Under the pieces are notes generated by a model. The model had not been told where the DNA came from. It searched no databases and saw only the letters and a program-made list of their open reading frames with translations. From Acidobacteriota bacterium (lineage in GTDB: Bacteria > Acidobacteriota > Terriglobia > UBA7540): DNA of 8,329 bases. The stretch covers positions 1 through 8,329 of the forward strand of contig JAJYJL010000277.1 of NCBI GenBank assembly GCA_021789565.1. Reading direction: 5' to 3'. The translations under genes and the position numbers were made by a program. Below, in pieces: positions 1 to 4,815 of this stretch (the first letter of the stretch is position 1; each line of letters starts with the position of its first letter).

Positions 1-1
1 T

Positions 2-637
2 CTGCGCACTTACTATTCCGAGGGCTCGAAGACCTTCGGCTACGAGATCGCAGAGCAACTGGGATGGCGGGTGCCGCAGAACATTGTGGTTCCCATGGCC
101 GGCGGTTCGCTGATCACCAAGATCCACAAGGCCTTTGGCGAGCTCCAGAAGCTCGGCTGGATTGAGCCGGCGGCGACAAAATTTTACGGGGCCCAGGCGA
201 CGGGGTGCTCGCCCATCACCACGGCGGTTAAAAACAAGACCTGCGAAATCGTCCCGCAGAAGCCCAGCACTATTGTAAAATCCCTTTCCATCGGCAACCC
301 CGCGGACGGCTTCTACGCTTCCAAGATGATTCAGGAAACCGGCGGCGCAGGTGAAGACGTTTCCGACGCCGAAGTGGTTGAAGGCATTCGATTGCTGGCC
401 GAGACCGAGGGCTTTTTCGCCGAAACCGCCGGCGGCGTGACGGTTGCAGTGGCGCGCAAGCTGATCCGGAACGGGCTTTTGAATCCCAATGAATCCATGG
501 TGCTGGCCATTACCGGAAACGGACTGAAGACCATTGGCGCCGTCAGCGGAGAGGTCGGGGCGGATGAGGCGATCCGGCCGAAGCTTGCAGCGTTTGAGGA
601 CCGTTATCTGAACATCCACGCCACGGCCAGCACCTGA
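2..637 (+). CDS. thrC: Threonine synthase, C-terminal part (5' end outside window)
   Basis: This PLP-dependent enzyme converts O-phospho-L-homoserine to L-threonine and phosphate, the last step of threonine synthesis in the cytoplasm. The frame is open from base 2, before any start codon, so 211 C-terminal residues are visible of a protein usually about 350-450 long. Family marks seen: LRTYYSEGSKTFGYEIAEQL at the left edge, the glycine-rich PMAGGSL segment that in fold-type II enzymes lies near the cofactor phosphate, KSLSIGNPADG, FFAETAGGVTVA, and ITGNGLKT near the end. The catalytic PLP lysine lies upstream, outside the window. The stop is TGA at 635-637. The next gene, a MoaD-like carrier, starts 80 bases later on the same strand, followed by thrB, so the three probably form one operon. 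The assignment is firm; the exact subfamily is not. Confidence 0.93.
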   Translation: MRTYYSEGSKTFGYEIAEQLGWRVPQNIVVPMAGGSLITKIHKAFGELQKLGWIEPAATKFYGAQATGCSPITTAVKNKTCEIVPQKPSTIVKSLSIGNPADGFYASKMIQETGGAGEDVSDAEVVEGIRLLAETEGFFAETAGGVTVAVARKLIRNGLLNPNESMVLAITGNGLKTIGAVSGEVGADEAIRPKLAAFEDRYLNIHATAST

Positions 638-675
638 GGCGCGGGATGACCGGGAGCCCGGGCAGACCAGGCGCC
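638..675 (+). other. Nested inverted repeat after the thrC stop
   Basis: Directly after the thrC stop, GGCGC (638-642) can pair with GCGCC (671-675), enclosing a tight CCGG/CCGG hairpin around 650-661. No T-run follows, so it is not an intrinsic terminator. As an mRNA hairpin between thrC and the carrier gene it could affect transcript stability. With so GC-rich a spacer, chance is a real alternative. Confidence 0.25.
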
Positions 676-703
676 CCGGAGCTTCAGCGAGATTATTAGA
701 ACC

Positions 704-708
704 GGAGG
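704..708 (+). promoter_or_regulatory. Ribosome binding site fixing the TTG start of the MoaD-like gene
   Basis: A consensus GGAGG lies 9 bases before TTG at 718-720. No ATG or GTG gives a better-placed start, and the translation from this TTG begins with the expected first beta strand of the MoaD fold (QIIVRIP). Confidence 0.8.
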
Positions 709-717
709 CAAACTCAT

Positions 718-1035
718 TTGCAAATCATAGTTCGTATTCCCCCGCCGTTGAGAAAGTACACCGAGGGTGCCGAAAGCTTTGAAACCGCGGCCCAGAACCT
801 TACCGAGCTTTTTGACGGGCTCGAACAAAAATTTCCCGGCTTCAAGAAAGTGCTCTGCGCCGAAGACGGCACCCCACATCGTTTTCTGAATATCTACGTC
901 AACGATGAGGACATTCGTTTTCTGGGCGGCTTGCAATACAGTTTCAACGACGGTGATGAAATCCTGTTAATTCCCGCCATTGCCGGAGGCGCTCCGGCGG
1001 AGGCATCACAACCCTTCTGTCCCGGACGCCGGTAA
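718..1035 (+). CDS. MoaD/ThiS-family (CysO-like) sulfur-carrier protein with C-terminal tail
   Basis: This 105-residue beta-grasp protein belongs to the ubiquitin-like sulfur carriers. Such carriers are adenylated at a C-terminal Gly-Gly by an E1-like ThiF/MoeB enzyme and converted to a thiocarboxylate that donates sulfide. Features seen: beta strand 2-7, helix about 24-38, the segment NIYVNDEDIRFLGGL (58-72), and DGDEILLIPAIAGG ending in Gly90-Gly91. This pattern is nearest, by eye, to the CysO-type carriers used for cysteine synthesis rather than ThiS. Unusually, reading continues 14 residues past the GG (APAEASQPFCPGRR) to TAA at 1033-1035. A tail would have to be removed by a protease before activation, as is known for some carriers served by JAMM/Mov34 metalloproteases. 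It lies between thrC and thrB, with thrB starting 4 bases after its stop. No E1 or protease gene is in the window. Family assignment is strong; the sulfur acceptor is inference. Confidence 0.87.
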   Translation: MQIIVRIPPPLRKYTEGAESFETAAQNLTELFDGLEQKFPGFKKVLCAEDGTPHRFLNIYVNDEDIRFLGGLQYSFNDGDEILLIPAIAGGAPAEASQPFCPGRR

Positions 1036-1039
1036 GCCC

Positions 1040-1951
1040 ATGCCCCAGCGCGGTTCAGTACGTGTTCCTGCAACCAGTGCCAACCTCGGGTGCGCCTTTG
1101 ACTGCGCGGCGCTGGCGCTGAGCCTCTATCTCGACGTCCATGTTACGCGCCGTTCCGATCTTGACGTCAGCGTTCACTACCAGGGCGTCAATCCGGACCG
1201 GATTCCCTCCGATGAAAGCAATCTGATTGCATCCAGCATGAAGAAAATGCTGCGCCTCTGGGGCAAAGACCACGGATTCAATCTGGAAATCAACAATCAG
1301 ATCCCGGTCGGCGTGGGACTGGGTTCCAGCGCAGCGGCCATTGTGGGGGCCATCGCGGCGGCGCACTGGCTGACGGAACGGGCGCTTTATGACGACGAGC
1401 TGGTTTCACTGGCGACGGAAATCGAGGGGCATCCCGACAATGTTGCGGCGGCATGGCACGGAGGCTTCACGCTGGCCGTCGAGGAAAACCAGCGCGTGAA
1501 GGCCTATTCTTCCCCGGTCCCCGACCTGTTCCACCTGGCGCTGGTGATTCCCGCCTACGCGCTGCCAACGGAGCAGGCCCGGGCGGTGCTGCCTGCCCAG
1601 TATTCACGGGCGGACGTCACCCACAATCTCCAGCGGGCGGCTGTGCTGTCAGCCCAGTTTTTTTCCGGCAAAGTGGATTTCCTCCCCACGCTTTTTGACG
1701 ACCGCCTCCACCAGCCCTACCGCGCGCCCCTGATGCCGGGCCTCAGCGAAGTCCTGGCAATAAAGCATCCGAACCTGATGGGCATCTGCCTGAGCGGCGC
1801 AGGGCCGTCGATCCTCGCATTTACCAAAGGAAGCGCACCCGAAGTGGGTGAAGCCATCTCCCAGATCCTGCGGGGAAAGGGCGTGGAAGCCCAGTACTCC
1901 GTGCTCACTCCCGACAATCGCGGCGCCAAAGGCTGGAGCCTCCCGGTCTGA
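1040..1951 (+). CDS. thrB: Homoserine kinase (GHMP kinase family)
   Basis: This enzyme phosphorylates L-homoserine with ATP to O-phosphohomoserine, the substrate of the upstream threonine synthase. The 303-residue length is typical of the family. GHMP motifs are in order: VPATSANLG at 9-17, the ATP-binding loop PVGVGLGSSAAA at 89-100, EGHPDNVAAAWHGG at 129-142, and the C-terminal LSGAGPSILAF at 251-261. The first motif is atypical: the usual NLGPGFDxLG reads NLGCAFDCAA. ATG at 1040 is chosen because it lies 4 bases after the carrier stop and just before the conserved N-terminal strand. An in-frame TTG at 980 would add 20 residues of unconserved sequence overlapping the carrier gene. There is only a poor Shine-Dalgarno, so translation is probably coupled to the upstream gene. 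Product assignment is firm. Confidence 0.95.
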   Translation: MPQRGSVRVPATSANLGCAFDCAALALSLYLDVHVTRRSDLDVSVHYQGVNPDRIPSDESNLIASSMKKMLRLWGKDHGFNLEINNQIPVGVGLGSSAAAIVGAIAAAHWLTERALYDDELVSLATEIEGHPDNVAAAWHGGFTLAVEENQRVKAYSSPVPDLFHLALVIPAYALPTEQARAVLPAQYSRADVTHNLQRAAVLSAQFFSGKVDFLPTLFDDRLHQPYRAPLMPGLSEVLAIKHPNLMGICLSGAGPSILAFTKGSAPEVGEAISQILRGKGVEAQYSVLTPDNRGAKGWSLPV

Positions 1952-1979
1952 CTTCCTCTCGTCTCTTTACGTGAAAGCA

Positions 1980-2043
1980 CACGGATTCATCCGTGCCGAA
2001 AACGGTCGCCGTTGCGCGCGGCTTTAGCCGCGGGACCGCGACC
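1980..2043 (+). repeat. REP-like palindromic unit downstream of thrB
   Basis: Two compact palindromes lie side by side. The first is CACGGAT/ATCCGTG at 1980-1995 with a 2-base centre. The second is CGCGGC-TTTA-GCCGCG at 2017-2032, itself enclosed by GGTCGC (2004-2009) pairing with GCGACC (2038-2043). They begin 28 bases after the thrB stop. This is the architecture of REP-type extragenic palindromes, which often follow operons and may stabilise mRNA ends or cause termination. There is no T-tract, so it is not a classical intrinsic terminator. Whether it is repeated elsewhere in the genome cannot be seen here. Confidence 0.5.
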
Positions 2044-2111
2044 ACCGGCTTCCTCATCTGCAATCTAAAATCTTCAATTTCAAACCCCGAAGGGCGCCCA
2101 TCCGGGAATGA

Positions 2112-2330
2112 ATTCTTTATATCGTGCAAGCCGAAGCCGTGAACCATGCGGGGAAAGCGGTGATAAGTGTTCCAATGCGGAAGGAGCTTGAGGAGAAATT
2201 CGCGAAACGGTTGCCGTCATGGTTCAGCATGGAGGCGATCCCTTCCGCACTGCCGCCGAGTGTACTCCGGGATCCAGCTCGGAGACCATGCGGTCACATT
2301 CCGAGAAGGCCGTCATACGTCAAAGTGCCC
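2112..2330 (+). pseudogene. Decayed fragment of an IS110-family transposase (N-terminal region)
   Basis: The frame reading GTG at 2124 shows spaced matches to the N-terminal DEDD domain of IS110-type transposases. These are AVNHAGKAV (expected form Q..AV..AGK.V), then FAKRLPSWFSMEA (expected FF..LP..L..MEAC), then CGHIP and PSYVK (expected LGHEVRL.PP.YVKPYV). The order and approximate spacing fit. The cysteine after MEA is replaced, the HHWAR segment is lost, and the expected KND.ADAEA motif after YVK is absent. An in-frame TGA at 2109-2111 cuts the 5' side. I therefore read it as a short relic, not a gene. The match is from memory of family consensus; no terminal repeats were found. A weaker alternative is an unrelated chance open frame. 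Confidence 0.5.
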
Positions 2331-2354
2331 GGCGTAGGTGCCCCTCGGCGATTA

Positions 2355-2466
2355 CTAAACCCTTGGCGGCAGGGCAGAACCTATGCTCTCTTGGTTTAGG
2401 CTCGACCCGGATTTGATGCTGTCGAGAAAACCGTACGGCTGGGCGACCCTCGAAGGGTCGGCTCCC
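2355..2466 (+). other. Block of three strong hairpins, possible structured RNA or DNA element
   Basis: Three inverted repeats follow each other. CTAAACC (2355-2361) pairs with GGTTTAG (2393-2399). CTCGAC (2401-2406) pairs with GTCGAG (2421-2426). CGACCCT (2444-2450) pairs with AGGGTCG (2454-2460) around a CGA loop, and GGG 2441-2443 can extend this to CCC 2464-2466. The self-complementary CCGTACGG lies at 2431-2438. The block ends just before the candidate promoter of the small membrane protein. I do not recognise a riboswitch, tmRNA, SRP, RNase P, group II domain V or attC consensus in it. It could be a leader or small RNA, a protein-binding DNA site, or the remains of a mobile element. Confidence 0.4.
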
Positions 2467-2468
2467 GC

Positions 2469-2497
2469 TTGCAAGTGCCGGTAAAAGCATTCATACT
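2469..2497 (+). promoter_or_regulatory. Candidate promoter for the small membrane protein (leaderless spacing)
   Basis: TTGCAA (2469-2474) and CATACT (2492-2497) are 17 bases apart, and each matches the sigma70 consensus at 4 of 6 positions. Transcription would start about 7 bases downstream, at the A of ATG 2504. No Shine-Dalgarno lies before that ATG, which agrees with a leaderless mRNA. The boxes are weak, so this is tentative. Confidence 0.35.
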
Positions 2498-2503
2498 CCG
2501 AAC

Positions 2504-2707
2504 ATGAGCCTCAAGAATGCGGCCCTTCTGGCATTGGTCGGGACAGTCCTACTCACCGTTTTGCTAGCCGCACATTTCATTTCAACCTTATTGGGAGTCT
2601 TGCGTGATTTGATCCCGGCGATGGCGCTGGTCGCGTCGCTGGTTTATTTGTCCGCGAGTTTCAGTGTGTTGGTGTTCTTTTACGTCTTCTACCGAAAACA
2701 ATCCTGA
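2504..2707 (+). CDS. Small two-helix membrane protein, function unknown
   Basis: This is a 67-residue protein, unusually hydrophobic. The two predicted membrane helices are at about residues 5-31 and 37-63, joined by a short polar turn (VLRDL). The N-terminus is MSLKN and the tail is YRKQS; the positive charges at both ends suggest that both termini face the cytoplasm. There is no signal-peptide cleavage site and no enzymatic motif. ATG at 2504 is the only sensible start and lacks a Shine-Dalgarno. Support for it being real comes from the continuous hydrophobic pattern, the promoter-like pair upstream, and a strong intrinsic terminator downstream on the same strand. From memory it resembles short proteins recurrent in acidobacterial genomes, but I cannot verify that here. 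It is convergent with the KaiC-like gene. No function is assigned. Confidence 0.65.
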   Translation: MSLKNAALLALVGTVLLTVLLAAHFISTLLGVLRDLIPAMALVASLVYLSASFSVLVFFYVFYRKQS

Positions 2708-2800
2708 TATCCGAAAAGTGCCACCTCAAGCCGTCCCAACCGTATGAGCTGATGAGCCACACAAGGGAATCTTTGATTCGCCAGCAATGGATCCAGTTAT

Positions 2801-2822
2801 GAGTCCCGGCGCCGGATGGCTC
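2801..2822 (+). repeat. Perfect 10-base palindrome between convergent genes
   Basis: CCGGCGCCGG at 2806-2815 is fully self-complementary, and the flanking GAG (2801-2803) can pair with CTC (2820-2822) across imperfect bases. It lies just past the stop of the KaiC-like gene on the minus strand, so it could form the 3' hairpin of that transcript. No U-tract follows. Confidence 0.35.
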
Positions 2823-4346
2823 TTAGCCCTCGCTATTGGATTTCGACTCAGGTGAGGGCTTTTTTTTTGGAACGGCCCGGTTCAAATGCTCAGGAATCCC
2901 AGTGATCAGGCCTTGATAATCCGCCAGGCGGTCCTCGCAGATGACAACGCCCTTGGAGGTGATCGCATATTCGCGGATGTCGTTGCTATGTTTGCCGCCG
3001 CGCATCTTGATCACCACCAGGATCTTGCGAAGTTGGTCGCCTATGCAGATGTACCGAAGCCGGATAATGTCATCGGTGAGAAAGGAGATCGAGTAGGTAC
3101 TGAACGGGAATGCCGTGAAAGACTCATCCATCTCAACTGTGCTGAGAATCGTCACCCCGATCCCCGTCAGAGCGGTGATCATCCGGTAGAGCGATTCGCG
3201 AAACTCCGTGCGGAAGCTGGGCGCCAGCGCCATCTCAAAGCCGGCGAGTGAATCAATCACCAGTCGCCTGGCCCCAATCCTGTGGACAGCATCGAGTATC
3301 TCGTGCATGGTTTCATCCACGGACAGGTCCAGAGGGCGAAGGTAGAGGATCTCCAGTTTCTTTTCCTGCCGCGGAGTTTTCAAATCCAGACCAAAGCTGC
3401 CCGCCCGCTCCGCATACTCCTGCGGCCGTTCTTCAAAAACCACCACAATTCCCGGATCTCCCTGACGCAATCCCTCGGCAATGAATTGAGTTGCCAGGAC
3501 CGATTTTCCAGTCCCCGAAGCCCCCGCCACCAGCACACTATCGCCTTGGGGAATGCCCCCCCCGAGCATCTTATCCAATTCCGGAATGCCGATGGAAAGG
3601 CGCCGGGCGCTGGGAATTTTCCGGTGTTGTCCGCCCAGACCCAGGGTACGGGAGAAGGCTTGCAGCCCGGCATGGGTAATGCGGAAGGTGTGCAGGCCGG
3701 GCACGGATTCCTGCCCGCGCAGTTTCACCACCTGGAGCTTGCGCACAATGGAATTTCGATCCGCGGCCTGGTAGAGCCAAAAGAGGCCATCGGCCACCGT
3801 GAACACGGGATTGCCACGGATCTCACCCTCGGTGTATTCCCCGATGAGAAAAGTCGTTGCCTGCCAACTGGTCAGGAACAGCGCCAGGCGTTGAATGAAG
3901 GATTGCAGCTCCACGTCGCTGGTGCCGCCGGAAGCCTTCCGCACCACGGTGCGAAAGGAGTCCACCACCACGAGGCCGGGGCTCGCTTTCTGCACCTCAT
4001 TCGCAATTTCTTCCAGGACCCCGTCCAGGTCTTTCTCGAGCACGACCTGGCTTAGATTGATGAAGCGGACGGCTTTGTTCAGCATGGCCTGGTCGAAAAA
4101 TGAGTACTGTTGCTGGTAGCGCAGCATTTTGATGGCGGGTTCGCCAAGGATGGTGAAATAGAGGGCAGGGCGCTCCGGCGTCGCGTTGGTGAACACGATT
4201 TGGTGCGCCAGCGTGGTCTTGCCACTTCCGGGGGCCCCGGCGATGATATTAAAAGAGAATTCCGGGATACCGCCGCCCAGGATTTCATCGAGGCCCGGGA
4301 CCCCGGTCGGCAGTTTGTTGATGGTGACTTTATCTTGCGTGCTCAA
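2823..4346 (-). CDS. KaiC-like ATPase with two RecA-type domains
   Basis: This 507-residue ATPase belongs to the KaiC/RadA-related family (two PF06745-type domains), used for signalling and, in cyanobacteria, the circadian clock. Domain 1 spans about residues 8-235 with Walker A GAPGSGKT (37-44) and Walker B LVVVDS (125-130). Domain 2 spans about 246-485 with Walker A GASGTGKS (275-282), FEERP (304-308) and Walker B RLVIDS (361-366). Domain 2 keeps the Glu pair (305-306) of KaiC; domain 1 has Gly-Glu (68-69) instead. Aligned by eye, KaiC Ser431 corresponds to Ser421, but Thr432 corresponds to Phe422. A lysine- and serine-rich tail ends the protein. TTG at 4346 is chosen because AAGGAG lies 8 bases before it and it overlaps the upstream stop as TTGA. 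A GTG at 4397 is open but sits inside the upstream gene. No kaiA or kaiB is in the window. Family is firm; role unknown. Confidence 0.92.
   Translation of the reverse strand: MSTQDKVTINKLPTGVPGLDEILGGGIPEFSFNIIAGAPGSGKTTLAHQIVFTNATPERPALYFTILGEPAIKMLRYQQQYSFFDQAMLNKAVRFINLSQVVLEKDLDGVLEEIANEVQKASPGLVVVDSFRTVVRKASGGTSDVELQSFIQRLALFLTSWQATTFLIGEYTEGEIRGNPVFTVADGLFWLYQAADRNSIVRKLQVVKLRGQESVPGLHTFRITHAGLQAFSRTLGLGGQHRKIPSARRLSIGIPELDKMLGGGIPQGDSVLVAGASGTGKSVLATQFIAEGLRQGDPGIVVVFEERPQEYAERAGSFGLDLKTPRQEKKLEILYLRPLDLSVDETMHEILDAVHRIGARRLVIDSLAGFEMALAPSFRTEFRESLYRMITALTGIGVTILSTVEMDESFTAFPFSTYSISFLTDDIIRLRYICIGDQLRKILVVIKMRGGKHSNDIREYAITSKGVVICEDRLADYQGLITGIPEHLNRAVPKKKPSPESKSNSEG
2825..2868 (+). 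terminator. Intrinsic terminator of the small membrane protein gene, inside the opposing coding end
   Basis: AGCCCTC (2825-2831) and GAGGGCT (2854-2860) form a perfect 7-bp stem, followed by an uninterrupted run of nine T (2860-2868). It faces the + strand and lies about 120 bases after the stop of the 67-residue gene. It is embedded in the last 15 codons of the KaiC-like gene, where it encodes the Lys-Lys-Lys-Pro-Ser tail. Confidence 0.82.
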
Positions 4347-4780
4347 GTTTTCTTCTCCTTCCCGGAATTGCGAGTGCTGAAGGCGGCCTCCGGCCACACA
4401 TCCTGGACCAGCCGCAACGTTATACCTTCGCCAATGAAGAGGAGAAGCAGGTCCAGTAACTGGGCAATGAGAATGACTCCAGCCTCCACCGCCTGGTTCT
4501 TGACTTTCTCTTCTTGCGGCCCAATCTTGTCCAGACCCTTCAGGGATCCATCCGGCGCGACCTGCACCGGGCTAAGGCTTGGAGCTTTCGACCTGGCCAG
4601 CACTAGAGCCCGGAGAAGGATCGAGCGGAACCCGGCGACTCCCGTGAGTGAGCAGAGCGGCTGGCGCAGCTTCTCACAGACGCGAGAGGCTGCTGATTCC
4701 GTGGGCTCGGAGCCCTTCCCCGCCGCGGCTTCGTAAATAAGCAGCCGCCGGGCCAATTTTCGCGTCACCGGAGGACTCAT
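4343..4780 (-). CDS. Unknown 145-residue protein, paralogue of the upstream gene; KaiC operon partner
   Basis: This protein is not recognised as a named family. It matches the N-terminal 125 residues of the gene upstream at about two thirds identity by eye. Shared blocks include TR.LA..L (6-13), RVCE.LR.PLC (33-43), GVAGFRS (47-53), APSLS.VQVA.DGSL (66-80), GVILIAQLL (101-109) and FIGE (115-118). Residues 100-125 form one hydrophobic segment long enough for a membrane helix, although an Asp at 110 sits inside it. The tail is charged (SGKEKKT). ATG at 4780 follows a weak purine-rich site and lies 35 bases after the upstream stop. The stop TGA (4345-4343) overlaps the TTG start of the KaiC-like ATPase, so the two are probably translated in a coupled way and may act together. 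No catalytic motif is seen; a membrane adaptor or sensor is possible but unproven. Confidence 0.8.
   Translation of the reverse strand: MSPPVTRKLARRLLIYEAAAGKGSEPTESAASRVCEKLRQPLCSLTGVAGFRSILLRALVLARSKAPSLSPVQVAPDGSLKGLDKIGPQEEKVKNQAVEAGVILIAQLLDLLLLFIGEGITLRLVQDVWPEAAFSTRNSGKEKKT
4355..4360 (-). promoter_or_regulatory. Ribosome binding site deciding the TTG start of the KaiC-like gene
   Basis: AAGGAG on the minus strand lies 8 bases before TTG 4346, inside the last codons of the upstream gene. With the TTGA stop-start overlap it favours this start over the upstream GTG at 4397. Confidence 0.75.
4418..4780 (-). repeat. Tandem duplicate, copy 2 (of the unit at 5062-5418)
   Basis: The coding DNA here and at 5062-5418 is clearly alignable at base level, not only as protein. 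Shared stretches include GCCAATGAAGA, AGCTGGGCAATGAGAAT (one mismatch), TAGAGCCCGG and CACAGACGCGA on the + strand. The clear DNA-level similarity indicates a fairly recent tandem duplication. Similarity stops near the FIGE motif's downstream residues (about 125). Confidence 0.75.
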
Positions 4781-4815
4781 TGTTTCTTTTTCCGTGCAAG
4801 AGGCTGATGCTGCAC

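Noticed and set aside
980..1039. Longer homoserine kinase from TTG at 980
   Set aside because: It would overlap the carrier gene by 56 bases with unconserved sequence and no suitably placed Shine-Dalgarno; ATG 1040 fits the family N-terminus.
2124..2399. 91-codon frame taken as an intact gene
   Set aside because: Only its first two thirds shows motif-like similarity to IS110 transposases, with gaps. The rest is low-information Arg/Pro sequence, so it is listed as a relic.
2355..2399. Integron attC site suggested by the CTAAACC/GGTTTAG pair
   Set aside because: The core sequences do not fit RYYYAAC/GTTRRRY, and no cassette or integrase is nearby.
2401..2466. Group II intron domain V or another catalytic RNA
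   Set aside because: The catalytic triad and GAAA-type tetraloop arrangement are absent, and no intron-encoded reverse transcriptase is in the window.
3282..4055. Long open frame (257 codons) on the + strand opposite the KaiC-like gene
   Set aside because: It is antisense to clear Walker motifs and has no recognisable domain or ribosome binding site. GC-rich codon bias of the real gene opens this frame.
2823..4346. Cyanobacterial-type circadian clock locus
   Set aside because: Only the KaiC-like gene is present, without KaiA or KaiB, and one phospho-site is replaced. Clock function is not supported.
4347..4397. Longer KaiC-like protein from GTG at 4397
   Set aside because: There is no ribosome binding site there. 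TTG at 4346 has AAGGAG and a stop-start overlap with the upstream gene.
4110..4736. 208-codon + strand frame over the start of the KaiC-like gene and its neighbour
   Set aside because: It crosses the boundary of two real minus-strand genes, and its composition (many Arg, Ser, Pro) is that of an antisense shadow.
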